64,000 nt of DNA, from the NCBI GenBank assembly GCA_000711775.1, contig ARYC01017758.1, positions 1 to 64,000 of the forward strand, written 5' to 3'. Of the stretch, positions 12,397 through 23,400 are shown in pieces (position 1 is the first letter of the stretch; each line of letters begins with the position of its first letter). The notes below the pieces were generated by a model. It was not told the origin of the DNA. It saw nothing but the letters and a program-made list of their open reading frames with translations, and did no database searches. The position numbers and the translations under genes were made by a program. This DNA is from Oxytricha trifallax (Eukaryota > Ciliophora > Spirotrichea > Sporadotrichida > Oxytrichidae).

Positions 12397-13152
12397 ATGT
12401 TGAAAAATTTTACTAAGCTTACTAATACTATTTCAAAGAATCTCTTAATGCCAACAAACGTTGCGGCATTTTCTAGATAGGTAGATTTCCGTAGTACTAC
12501 TATTTTGAATGTGAGAAAGGGCGAAAAAGTTTATATGGTTGGGGATGGGTAGATCTCGCTTGGTCATACTGTTTTTAAAAACAATACAAGAAAGCTTAGA
12601 CGCATACAAGATAATGTAATTTGCGGTTTCGCTGGTTCAGCTGCAGATTGCTTTGCTTTACTTGAATTGTTGGAGAAGGAATTCGAAAAACACCCTGGTT
12701 AAACACTAAGAGCTTGCTTATCACTCGCTAAAATGTGAAGAATTAGTAAGTTATTTATAAAATCATAATTTGAGTTTATTATTCTTTTGCAATTCTATTC
12801 AGTTAATAAAACTATATTACTAGATAAAATTCATTAGACTCTACAAGCCGATATGCTTGTAAGTGACAAGGAAATCACTTGCTTGGTTGACAGTTCAGGA
12901 AATTGCATTGAAATTTAGAATGGTGCAGTTGCAATTGGTTCAGGTGGACTCTATGCATAAGGTAATACAATTTAAATTTTAAACATTGATTATTAGCTGC
13001 TGCAACTTGCTTTGTTGGATGTGGAACGAATGGAAGCTGAACAAATTGCAATAAAAGCAAAGAAATTAGCAGCAGATCTTTGTGTTTACACTAATCACAC
13101 TCACTCAGTGGAAGTTTTGGAATCAATTATCAAGAAAAACAAAGCTATCTGA
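12397..13152 (+). CDS. HSLV: HslV (ClpQ) threonine protease, mitochondrial type
   Basis: Proteolytic subunit of the HslUV protease, a dodecamer that degrades proteins fed by the HslU ATPase. The first 33 residues ([17 protein letters not shown]...) look like a mitochondrial presequence. The mature enzyme would start at the catalytic Thr of [18 protein letters not shown], followed by the family blocks [22 protein letters not shown], a Gly-rich AIGSGGLYA and a C-terminus of [13 protein letters not shown]. Introns lie at 12746-12823 (GTAAGT...ACTAG) and 12962-12996 (GTAATA...TTAG). Two oddities: an in-frame TGA at 12736-12738 stands where HslV has Trp (AK-D-W-R), and one extra base near 13010 shifts the frame in the [12 protein letters not shown] region. 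If neither is real, the gene is intact. A partner HslU is not in the window. Confidence 0.9.
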
Positions 13153-13374
13153 AGACAAGATTGTTAATATAATGAAATTTATGATGTAAAATTCTTGTGA
13201 ATTGAATATAGTAGCAAATTATAATTCCTTAATTAAGCTTTTTGAAATGTCACAATAATTAATTAAATATTCCTCAAAAAAATTAATTTAGTGTAATAAG
13301 TTTATTGCTAGTTATGGTAAATACTTTAAATTATAATTCTTCCAATATTAATTAAGATTTTAAGTTTATAAATA

Positions 13375-16054
13375 ATGAAAATAGCTCATTCACCTTAAAG
13401 TGGATATCATCAATAAGATTAGTCAACTGGAATGAATTCTAAATCTCTAAATTAGACTTTAGTACTCCCTTCTATAAAATCCCGTAATAACTTTAATAGT
13501 ATTGGTTTGCAGTCTACTCAACATAGGACTATAGATTGTAAGTTACTAATATCTTAAAGACAATATAATAGTGCATTCTATATAAGAAAACACCTCGAGA
13601 ATAAATGCAACTTCAAGGTCTCTCAGCGTTTATCATAATCCACTTATTGCAAAACCTTTTGTGTTTATTATTTTTATTTATAAACGAGCAGTTCAAGATG
13701 GCTTAGAAATGTTAGACCAAAAGTTATCGCTATAAGAATCAAAATAAAATCTCTCAATGCTTGAAAATCGTATAAAACGCTTATTCTTTGAAGATGAGCG
13801 AGCTAAAAGATTATCAGCCTTAGCCAATGAAAAAGCTGAAAAACTTTTGAAAGCCAGAGATAGACATTAAAGAGAACTAGAGAAAAAATTCATGATACAG
13901 AGTATAAAAAAGCACCAAGAAGATCAGCTAAAGATGATCAATAGAATACAGAAAGAATAGCATAAAATCAAAGTCAAATAACAGAAAGATAACCTCATAA
14001 TTAGAAATACTGTAACTCAGAATATATGATTAACTTTTTTAAATAGAGTGCAAGGGAGCATTTGCAAAAGAATTTTAGAGAATTTTCGGGTATTGACGTC
14101 AGGAGGTCACAGATGACGTCCGGAGGTCACAGGTGACGTCAGGAGGTCACATTATGATAAATATGGAAATTTATATGTATTAGATGTGCAAAGCACTATA
14201 AAAGATTTCGTTGGTACTTTTCCATTAGGATCCTAGGGATGCACTCATGGTTATCCGGGGTCACAAGGAGTAAAACCCCTTATTTGCAAAAAATAAACAA
14301 CAACAAAAAAACAGTGATCAGTAGCACCTCTAGAGATTAGGAGGCAATGTTTCTAAAAAAAATTTATGATAATTAATTTTTTTATTTGATTGATGAAACC
14401 TAGTGGACCCACTCTATTTCGAATTTTAGTTACCCATCCTGCAAAAAATTTGATAAATAATTATGGGTAGTAAGGTCAATCGAATAATTGACATATAAAT
14501 GAAAGATTTTACAGTAGAAATCAGAACAAGATAACTCTAGAAAAACTAGATATTTAAGATATAGCATAAAACAGGAAAAGATACTAACGACTTACTATCG
14601 TATGTTGGGATAAATTGGGAAGAATTAGACATGAATAAAGAAAGACATGTTCACAACTTTAATGGAAACATTGTACGAGATATGATACACTCAATTATAA
14701 TTGAAGGAGTTTGAGCAGTACTTAATTTTTGAGTCACTCATGTAAAGGACATGATGACCGGCATACCAGGCATAATAAAAGAATTTTAATACAAAGCATT
14801 GTAGCGAAGAAATCTCAAAAATGTAAAAAAACATTCAAGTTTATGAGTACATATCCAATCTATATTCATATTTGCGAAATAATAATTACTAATATTTATT
14901 TATTTACGATCAAATATAAACGATTACCTTTTATTTCATATACAATTTTATAAATTTCTTAATGGACTTTGCCACCGAACCTCTACAGGGGGCTGGCACC
15001 CCCTTAACCCCTTCTATTATTTATTTCGCATTGGTTCTGAACAAGAGGTTCTACCCTTTATGACCTGGTTAACTAGGGGTTGCACCCCTAGTGATTTCCT
15101 AGAAAATATACTAGAAGAATTTTTCTATAGTGCTTCACACAGTTATAACAAAAAATTTCATATTTATTATAATGTGACCTCCTGACGTCATCTGTGACAT
15201 CCAGACGTCATCTGTGACCTCCTGACGTCACCTGTGACCTCCAGACGTCAGTGTGACCTCCCGACGTCACCTGTGACCTCCGGACGTCAGTGTGACTTCC
15301 CGACGTCACCTGTGACCTCCGACGTCAGTGTGACTTCCTGCGTCACCTGTGACCTCCGGACGTCAGTGTGACCTCCTGACGTCACCTGTGACCTCCGGAC
15401 GTCATCTGTGACTTGGTGACGTCAATACCCGAATTTTCGATGAAGAAAACTATTGATTAAGAGGAAAATTTAATCCTAAAGCAATCCAAAAAAAAAATAT
15501 AGAAGAAGTAACTCTAAGATTATTTATATAATTCTTAATTTTTAGAGGAAAGATTACTTCTTAAAACTAAAAAGTGAGTCACAGCAATTGATGCTAAACT
15601 ATCAAAATGACAATTATAAGGTCTAATAGATAGAGACAGCAAAAAAGACTCAATAAAACTTGGAGAAATTAACATAACTTGAATATTTGGAGAAAATGCT
15701 GCTAAATAAGCTTGGTTAGACTTAAATGACTTAAAGAGAAGCTCTTTTCAACTTATAGAAGGCAGTAAAAGTTTGTAATTCTGGAATTGACATAGAAAAC
15801 ATAAAACAGAAAACTTCAAGTTTTGTAAATCTATAGAGCTAACCAATTAGTGGGTTGATACATAACAACAATCTCCACATCAATAAAATCTTTCAGCATC
15901 ACAGAGGGATTTCGGTGATTCTGCAGATTAAGCGAGTTTGTAGTAGAGAATTCAATAAAATTAGGTTAATCAGCATTAACAATTCAATACTGAGAGTGGA
16001 ATGCTGTTTATTACAGAAGGAGCAGAAACATAATCAAAAAAACTGGAACTTTGA
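13375..16054 (+). CDS. Coiled-coil protein interrupted by a 1.35 kb germline element
   Basis: ATG 13375 opens a short Ser/Gln-rich N-terminus (MKIAHSPQSGYHQQ). An intron (GTAAGT...ATAATAG near 13538) and an AT-rich gap near 13630-13685 follow, then a long coiled coil (VQDGLEMLDQKLSLQ..., KKFMIQSIKKHQEDQLK). At 14089 the element described below intervenes. After it the coiled coil resumes (MKKTIDQEENLILKQSKKK, LEKLTQLEYLEKMLLNK), and the protein ends in a Gln-rich tail with TGA at 16052-16054. Joining at the 9-bp repeat GAATTTTCG restores one frame across the insert. Further one-base breaks lie near 15570 and 15845. No known family; the architecture suggests a structural or centrin/axoneme-associated role, unproven. 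Confidence 0.65.
14089..15439. mobile_element. Germline-limited element with inverted terminal TGACGTCA arrays
   Basis: A 1351-bp insert inside the coiled-coil gene. Its ends carry the inverted repeat TTCGGGTATTGACGTCA (left, near 14085-14101) and its complement (15417-15433). It is bordered by a direct 9-bp repeat GAATTTTCG at 14080-14088 and 15431-15439. Next to each tip sits an array of about 19-bp units built on TGACGTCA plus a GAGGTCAC core: three units on the left and about thirteen on the right. The interior (about 14160-15160) has small open frames only, the longest around 14503-14712, about 70 codons, and two short ACCCC-rich stretches near 14990-15010 and 15075-15090. No transposase was recognised, so it is probably non-autonomous. 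Confidence 0.8.
15166..15425 (+). repeat. Tandem array of ~19-bp TGACGTCA units
   Basis: About thirteen degenerate copies of GTGACCTCC-N-GACGTCA with spacers of 2-4 bases, ending at the right inverted tip of the element. The left counterpart at 14095-14152 has three units in opposite orientation. Each unit contains the palindrome TGACGTCA or a near copy. The copies differ by single bases (TCCTGACG, TCCGGACG, TCCAGACG, TCCCGACG), as expected for an array that grows and drifts. Confidence 0.88.
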
Positions 16055-16242
16055 ATTATATTATATATCTGAAGTATTTTAAATTAAATTTTAAAAAACA
16101 TAAATGATTAAAAGATTAATAAATCTTGATTGCTAATAATTTGAATATATAGCTGTATTCATCAAAATAATTGGACTCATTTGCCCATATAAGCTATATA
16201 AAATTATAAATCATTATAATTTTAACTAAAGCAATAACAAAT

Positions 16243-19229
16243 AATAATAATATTTGATTAATCAATTAGCAATAGAGTACAAACATTTAGTAACGGTCAC
16301 TAATAAGTAGCCTAATCTAAGGATGGTGAATTCTTCAAGATTGTGTCAGACAACGACCTTTCAATGGCTAATCAGTATAGTGATATAATGTCACAATACT
16401 CTCAAATGGAGGAAATATGCCCTAAACATTAAGATTTATATGTAGCTTATGACAAAAAGAATCAGACACTTCTATGTAACAAATGTATCTATAATGAATG
16501 TGATGATATTGATAGAGCCTCTGAGCAACTTATTTTCACTTCAAACGTGGCTTCGTAATTGAAAGATTTATTTGATGAGAAGTTTTCTCTTTAAAGAGAC
16601 TCATTGAACAAGATGGATGAAGTCAAGCCTGAGAAAATTTCCTCAAACTTGCAGTCAACTGTCAATCAATTTTTCACTTAAGTTGAAAATTAAATTAAGC
16701 ACGTTGAGTCTCAAATGGTCTCTAGAATTATGGAGAGCAAGAATTTGAAGGAACTTGAAAAAATCTTGGCTCAATAGAAATCAGGTTTTGGAATTGAGCT
16801 AGATAAACAATTCGAAAAGGGCAAGACTGAAATATAAGGATATTTCTAAAAGGGTCAATATTCCGTGGTAGTGCAATCAAAGGATAACTATGAGTAGTTA
16901 ATTAAGTAGATGGAGACAGCTAGTTCTAAAATGTTAAATGCTATTGGAGGAGGGCTAGAAGAGAATCGAAAAAATTTTAGTAATCAAGCCTGATAGAAGT
17001 GAAAGCATCGGCAAAAGACTTTATGAAATTGTAGATGGATGCTTGGAAATTGATATTAGGGGCGATCAGAATCTCGTAAAGAGATAAAGAGTTATGGATG
17101 ATAGCTAAAAGCAAAGAGAGCTCGAGAACTAAAAAGTGGCTGCAAAGATGCAATTCAGAAGACAGCAAGAGGAAAATCAAAAGAAAATGCAAGAAGAGCA
17201 ATTAAGAATTTAGTAGCAACAAGAATTGTAACAGTGACAAGAGGCTGAAAGAATCTAAAGGGAAAAAGAAGTTTAAGAGCAGAAGCTTAGAGAGGAAGCT
17301 GAAAGAGAAATGATTAGAAAACAACAAGAAGAGGAGAAATTTAGAAGTGAGGAGGCTGAAAGACTGAGACAGATTGAACTTGAGAAAATTAGATTGCAAT
17401 AGGAAGAACAAGAAAAACTCAAGCAATTAGCTATTCAATAGTAGCAACAAAAACAAGCTGAAGAGTAAAGATAGTTGGAATTACAAGCCAAATAAGCAGA
17501 GGAACAAAAGAAAAAGGAAGAAGAAGAAAAAGCAATACTAGAAGCATAGAAGATTCAAGAAGAACAAGCAAAACAGGTACTTCTAGAACAATAAAGATTA
17601 GAACATGAAAAGTAATTAAGAGAATAACAAGAAGCTGCTTTAAAGTTGCAAGAAGAATAGTAATTACAACTGCTAGCTTAGCAACAAGAAGCCTTAAGAA
17701 TCCAATAGGATCTAGAAAGAGTTCAGTAAAAATAGCAATAACAATAGCAAGATCTGTTCTTAATGCAATAATAGTAGCAAGTTCTTGAATAAAGCTAAAA
17801 TGAAGTAGAGATTCTTCTAGTCGATTAATAGCAGCCACTTTTCCAAGATTAAAATAATGAAGATAATATGCACTAGATGTTCCAGGATTAAGATTAATAC
17901 TTAAAGCCTGCTTTAGAAGAGCCTTTATTTATACAAGATTAATAGCAATCAATCTTTGATCAATAGATGAATCAAGCACCAGCAAGCAACTCATTCGAGA
18001 TGATGAACTTCAATTAATAACAAGATATGTAACATTAATTTATCTAAGATCAGGACTAACTAATGATGGGCTAGAAATTCATCTAAGAATCAGTTAATGA
18101 TTAGTTTATTCAAGACAAAAATCATCAATTTATGCTATAACCTGAATAGTAGCAACTTATTCAACAAGAGGTTTCTATGGAAGCAGAAATCTAATCACAA
18201 CCAGACATTGAAATTTAGTTGTAATTCGATGCTCAATCATACTCTAAATTCTATAGAAATAGATCATGGTCACTATAAAGACTCTCTCCAGTAATTTCTG
18301 AAGGACAGCTTTAATTCAAACTCGAAGATGTTTATATAATTCAAATTGAAAGCTTGTACCTTTCAAAACTTGTGAATTTGGCAATAGAAAATAGAATCTT
18401 TATGATTGGTGGTGCTCCAAAGGTTGATTGTGTGAATGTATTTAACAACTGCAAAGAATTTGTTTATAAACCAGAAATCGGTAATTACACTTAGGTAAAA
18501 AGAAAACCTATGACTTTAGGAAGAGCAGCATTTGGATGCGCTGTATATCCAAACTAAACTCAAATCTTCGTTTGCGGTGGATCAATTAATTCAAGAGAAG
18601 CAACTAAGTAATGTGAGAGATACATAGTTAAAGATGATGCTTGGAAAAGATTGCCAGATCTTAATGAGCCTAAATTTTCCAATGGCCTTTGTTTCTTCAA
18701 TATTGGCAGCACCCTCTATTCATTTGGAGGTTTTTTGAAATCAGGAGATCAGCAGTTTGTTTCTACCGACAGAATTGAATCATTGAGCAAAGGCCAGAAT
18801 ACCTAGAAAATCCTTGAAGTTAAATTGCCAAAGCCACTCTTTGATATGGGTTCGATTGAATTGATTGAGTCACATGAGATCTTGTTGTTTGGAGGTTTCA
18901 CAAATTAACCAGAGAGTACTGTTTATTCCTTTAGAGTAAATCAAAATCAAGCTGAAGGTACAATCGTAAAATATGTGCTCCCAGATGGAAATGAGTAGTC
19001 ACTTTAAAATTCAGATTTTTTCCTCGTCAACGGAATATAAATCAAGATTTCAAGAGAGCAAAGCATTATTGAGAGAGAGAGGAAGTCATAGTCACTGGCC
19101 ACCAGCACATCCACACATTTGATAAGGAAACTAGAATGTGAAGAACATTATCTCAAATTCAAGGAGCACAACCCTTATATTAATGAATAAAGGTATAGTA
19201 AATGTAAAACGAGAATGATGGATTACTGA
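16243..19229 (+). CDS. B-box-like zinc finger, Gln-rich coiled coil and kelch-type propeller protein
   Basis: A protein of about 980 residues. Near the N-terminus a Cys/His cluster (CPKHQDLYVAYDKK..., then LLCNKC) has the C-x2-H ... C-x2-C layout of a B-box. A helical region follows, then about 300 residues of Gln/Glu-rich coiled coil (EEAERLRQIELEKIRLQ). The C-terminal third has repeated kelch-like signs: FMIGGAPK, IFVCGGSI, LYSFGGF, LLFGGFT. TGA ends it at 19227-19229. The start is unsure: coding-like sequence begins about 16243, and the first in-frame ATG is 16364. Frame breaks lie near 16975 and 17060. One TGA (17235-17237) sits within the Gln-rich coil and is followed by 2 kb of open frame. 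The TRIM-like order suggests a scaffold or ubiquitin-ligase adaptor; a RING domain was not seen. Confidence 0.75.
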
Positions 19230-19404
19230 TTCTTATTTAATAACTATTTTTATTCTCGCATAATTTAATTAAGATTCAACTAAAAATTATCATAATCTTA
19301 TTCTTATCTTTTTTACTAAACTTATTCTTTTGATTTGATCTCATACCTCAATGAAATGAAGTAATTAATAATGAGTTTAATTATAATAAGTTATATTATT
19401 GAAG

Positions 19405-20031
19405 TAAAATTCAATAAACTCTGTGTAATTTTGGCTACTTCCTGTTTGGAGTAGGCACAGTGAATCTCTTCGCTAACACTGCAATCAAAGCTATCAAGTT
19501 AAAAATAAGGTATTTTTGGAGCAAGTATTAAAAAATCATGAAAACTTTATGAATGAAAGGAAATTGGACCTCACTTAATAAGTTCATCAGCAATGAGACT
19601 TATCTCAAGGAGAGATATTTTAAGATTTATTAGAAGTATGAGACTAATGAGTGGTTAATAATATAAGAGGAGAGACTGGAGTGACGATTAAGAACTTGTG
19701 AATAAGAGTTTGTTAAATAATTAAAAGTGACAGCAATATATGAATTATCTATATTAATTAGCTTTAGTTTCTCTTTCATCTGCATTCTTTAGTTAATTTA
19801 TGCTTTAAATCAAACTTAAATTATAAACTTTAATTTTCCTTCATGCCTTTACTGATAGAGACAGATAAAGGGATTCATGGTCACAAACCACTGCCGAAGA
19901 TACTTTTGTTGTTCAGGTTAATGCCTTGGCTGTAATTCAATCCGTCAAGATTCAAAAACCCCAAAATACCTTCTCTTAAATGTGTGAATTACAAATTGTG
20001 AAGCAATTATTTATACACAAATATTTCTATT
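19405..20031 (+). CDS. Unknown small protein, two segments
   Basis: A reading frame from about 19405 encodes a membrane-like segment (GYFLFGVGTVNLFAN), then a charged region (KERYFKIYQKYETNEW). It continues past two in-frame TGA codons (19551-19553 and 19680-19682) before dissolving in AT-rich sequence near 19720. A second coding-like segment lies at 19852-19985 (RDSWSQTTAEDTFVVQVNAL). The two could belong to one gene with an IES between. Nothing was recognised. The TGA codons would be Trp if UGA is ambiguous here. Confidence 0.35.
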
Positions 20032-20457
20032 TTAAAACTAATTGATTATTCTTAGTTATTTCATTGTGTTCAAATTATATTATTATATAGAAGTAATGAA
20101 TAGTTTTAAATTAATTTTAATATATCATTGATGACTTAATTTACTCATCTACATATCGATTTGTGTAAAAAATTGAATTCTCATTGCTTATAGACAAGAA
20201 TTAAAAAAAATTAAAAATCTAATAATTTTTATTATTCAAATGTTTTACTTCATACTTAAGAATTAATATTAATTTAAAATACTTATTATTAAACTATTGT
20301 AAATTACTAATTAATAAAAGAATTATAGGATCATCACATCTTAGATGTGAAATTTACATAATTTTATGCATAAATATTAATGATTTTTAAAGTCACAAGC
20401 ATAACTTTTTTTATAATCATACTTTTATATATTAATTATAAGTAAATTAAAATAAGT
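20032..20457. other. AT-rich intergenic region
   Basis: Roughly 80 percent A+T, no coding frame and no repeat structure seen. Confidence 0.5.
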
Positions 20458-23400
20458 TCAAGGTATTGATTGACAGCTGCTCTTTATTGGGGACCTCTGT
20501 ACTATCCTGGAGTCTAATATTGACTATAAAAGAAGTATTCTATATAAAATAAGCTATTTATCGTTAATTATTTTTATCATAGGTGATTGTCTCATGAATA
20601 ATTAATTGGATTGAGGGAAGCCTTTCTGACCAAAATTTGAAGATTTAATTCCACTGCCATTACCAGATCCAGTGCGAGGTTAACCACCACCACTTCCTGG
20701 ATAGCCACCGCCATATCCTTGATAGCCTCCTATACCTCTTTAATCAACTCTTCTGTTGTTATTAATTAATAAAACTTCCATATATTTTATAGAATTTTAT
20801 TGAAATAATTCCTGCAATATTTCTTCTTTGTCTGCATGGGTTTCTGCCGTTCAAGATATCATTAAGGAATTCCCATGGATCGAAATGGAAAATGTTAGTC
20901 AACACATACAATTAAAGAATTAAGACTAAAAGTGGTATGGCCACATAATTGTAGAGGAAGTTGCCTGATTCACTTGATGGAGCAGCCTGTCTTTGAGCTT
21001 GTTGATACTAAATTTATTAAGCCTGTTAAGCAGGTTATTATGGAGAGCCAGAGAAAAGATTGGAGAGACCAGAGAGGACACCTTCTTCATCTGAAGATGC
21101 TGAGTACTTGTACTGGTTGGTCTGTCCTTCTCTACCTTGGAAATACACTCAATTAAATTTAGTCTTGCTAAGAGTTTTATATTAAAGTGATTTTATAACT
21201 GGGATAGTAGTTCTTACTCCAGTAGTTGGATGAGTAAGAACAATGTTTGAAGTGAAATCATGTGTAATTTCTCTGGGGACAGTTACATGTAAGAAGTATT
21301 CAGTGCTCTCTTCATCAGTCTTGTTGACTCTAAATTTAATTAAATCATAACCTTAGTCTGAATCTTTCTAGTTCTCAGTGTGAACATTAAAGTGGGTGTT
21401 AGAGAAAATCTTGATTGTAGCAGTTCTTGTTCTCTGTTGAGAGAAACACTGTTTCTGAAATAGCTTTCAATCTTAATTTTGCTGACAATTGAATTTCAAA
21501 AGACATAATTTATTCACGGTATAGAGCTGCTTTTGGATCATCAGGCTTAGATGGATTTGGTGTATATACTGTAAGATGAATCTTGGTAGAGCGAGGAATT
21601 ACTTTTTGGTTTTAACCTTTGAAGGATAAAATACAGAAGAATCCTTCGAGGTCGTTAACTTCAGCTCTTGCATCAATCATATACAAAATAATTAATTATT
21701 CTTAAGTCAATCAAATGAGGGTGATCGCTTTCACAGAGAATTCCAACATTTTGCTTGATAAATGTAATTCCATCAAACTGAACAGTTGGAGTTTCAACTT
21801 GATCGTGTAAGAAAAGCTTGAATCTAATTATCAAATCTCCAATATATTCATTAGAGTTAACAGCAAGAAGTTTTCTTCTTTAATCATCTACTTCAGCATT
21901 CTTGACTCTACTAACTTAGGCAATGCTTGCTGCGCTCATATGGTTACTGAGCAAGATTTCAGCTCTGCGTTCTTGGAGACCTCTAGCTTCACCAGTTGCT
22001 TGATTTATGTCTAAAACTGAAGGGTTATTTGATGACCATACAGCTGTTGAATCCTTCTTGTTTCCATAATCAGCGGAATTTTGGTCCATAATTATGAAGG
22101 CAACTTGCCCACCAACATGCAAATAGACTGGTGAATATGGCTTTACAACGCTTGATACTATAACTCTGAAGACATCGTAGATGTGTGGCTGCTTGACTAG
22201 GTAAATGATAACAATACATTCTCCACTGCCTTCAGCTCTCATAACAATAGTTTGATTGAATTTATCAAGTTGAGCAGAGACAACTCTTGGGTGAGAGAGT
22301 TCTATACCTACTTCAATTCCTTCGATATTCTTTGCGAAAGAGTGAGCATGCTCATTTTGGAACTTGATTGGGATGTTTATGGTTAAACCAAGTGGAAAGC
22401 TGAGAGCTTGATAAGCATCCTTACTAGCCATATTGTAAATATCTGTGATGAGAACATTCAACATGACTACTTAATCTGAGAAGGCTTGATTTTCTTCAAT
22501 AATTACTGTGACCTTGCCATTCTTATCGAAAGTCTTGATTGCTTCATCATTTACTAAAGTAATGATTGGAGTTGCAGAATCTTTATATTGAGTCAAATAA
22601 TCTTAAAATATATTGTTATATATTCAAAGATTAAAATTCTTAAAATAAAATTAATCTTTTTAACTTAATTTTTAAGAAAATAATAAAAAATGAGTGTTTT
22701 AAATTAGAAGTTAACTTTAAACTTATAAATAGACTAATAAAAAAGATCAATTAATAAAGTTAACTAAATAAATAAGTTGTTTACTATTCTTAACCAATAT
22801 ATGTATTTTTGGCTAATTAGTAATTATTGGTGGAATAATCATAGGCACTTTGTTGACTGAGTCCAAGTCTTCGTCTAGTTCTCTTGTTATAATAAAGATA
22901 TCAAATATTTAAAATATAATTTTAATGTCAAATAAATTAATTAAAAATACTTTAGCATTTAACTGATTTTTGTCGGCAAATTCCTGAATCTTGAAAATGT
23001 TTGGAGCTCTACCTCTATGTTTCAATTCTAACTTTTCTAAATAATACTAATAGTAATTTTTTATGATTTTAAGCATGAATTAGTACATTTTCCCATTTTT
23101 AATGATTTATCGCAATTCATTTACATCGCAATATTCTTGAATAAAATGATCTTTTACTGATATTTTCACACTGGAAATGCTTTATTTTAGAGATCTCCAC
23201 TGTCGCTCTATGTTATTTGTGTGAATAAAAGTGAATTTATTATGAACAAATTATTCAGAATGGTTTATCCAAAAATGCGTAAAATAGGAAGGTAATAGAG
23301 ATTTCGCTGATTTAAGCTTTACATAGCTCAAATGGTAATCGCTAAAAATAACTGAATCATCTTATGCATGAGATTTAATTATTGGCAAAAAAGTCTAATG

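Noticed and set aside
15166..15425. Regular short repeats resembling a CRISPR array
   Set aside because: The units are directly adjacent with only 2-4 variable bases between them, there are no spacers, and the setting is a ciliate transposon-like element.
15570..15790. Four in-frame TGA codons that looked like further Trp candidates
   Set aside because: Another frame is open over the same stretch and encodes a clean coiled coil, so these TGA codons are out of frame.
17202..17838. Minus-strand open frames of 74 and 135 codons rich in Leu and Phe
   Set aside because: They are the reverse complement of the Gln/Glu-rich coiled coil of the kelch gene; CAA/TAA/GAA-rich coding gives long Leu/Phe frames on the other strand.
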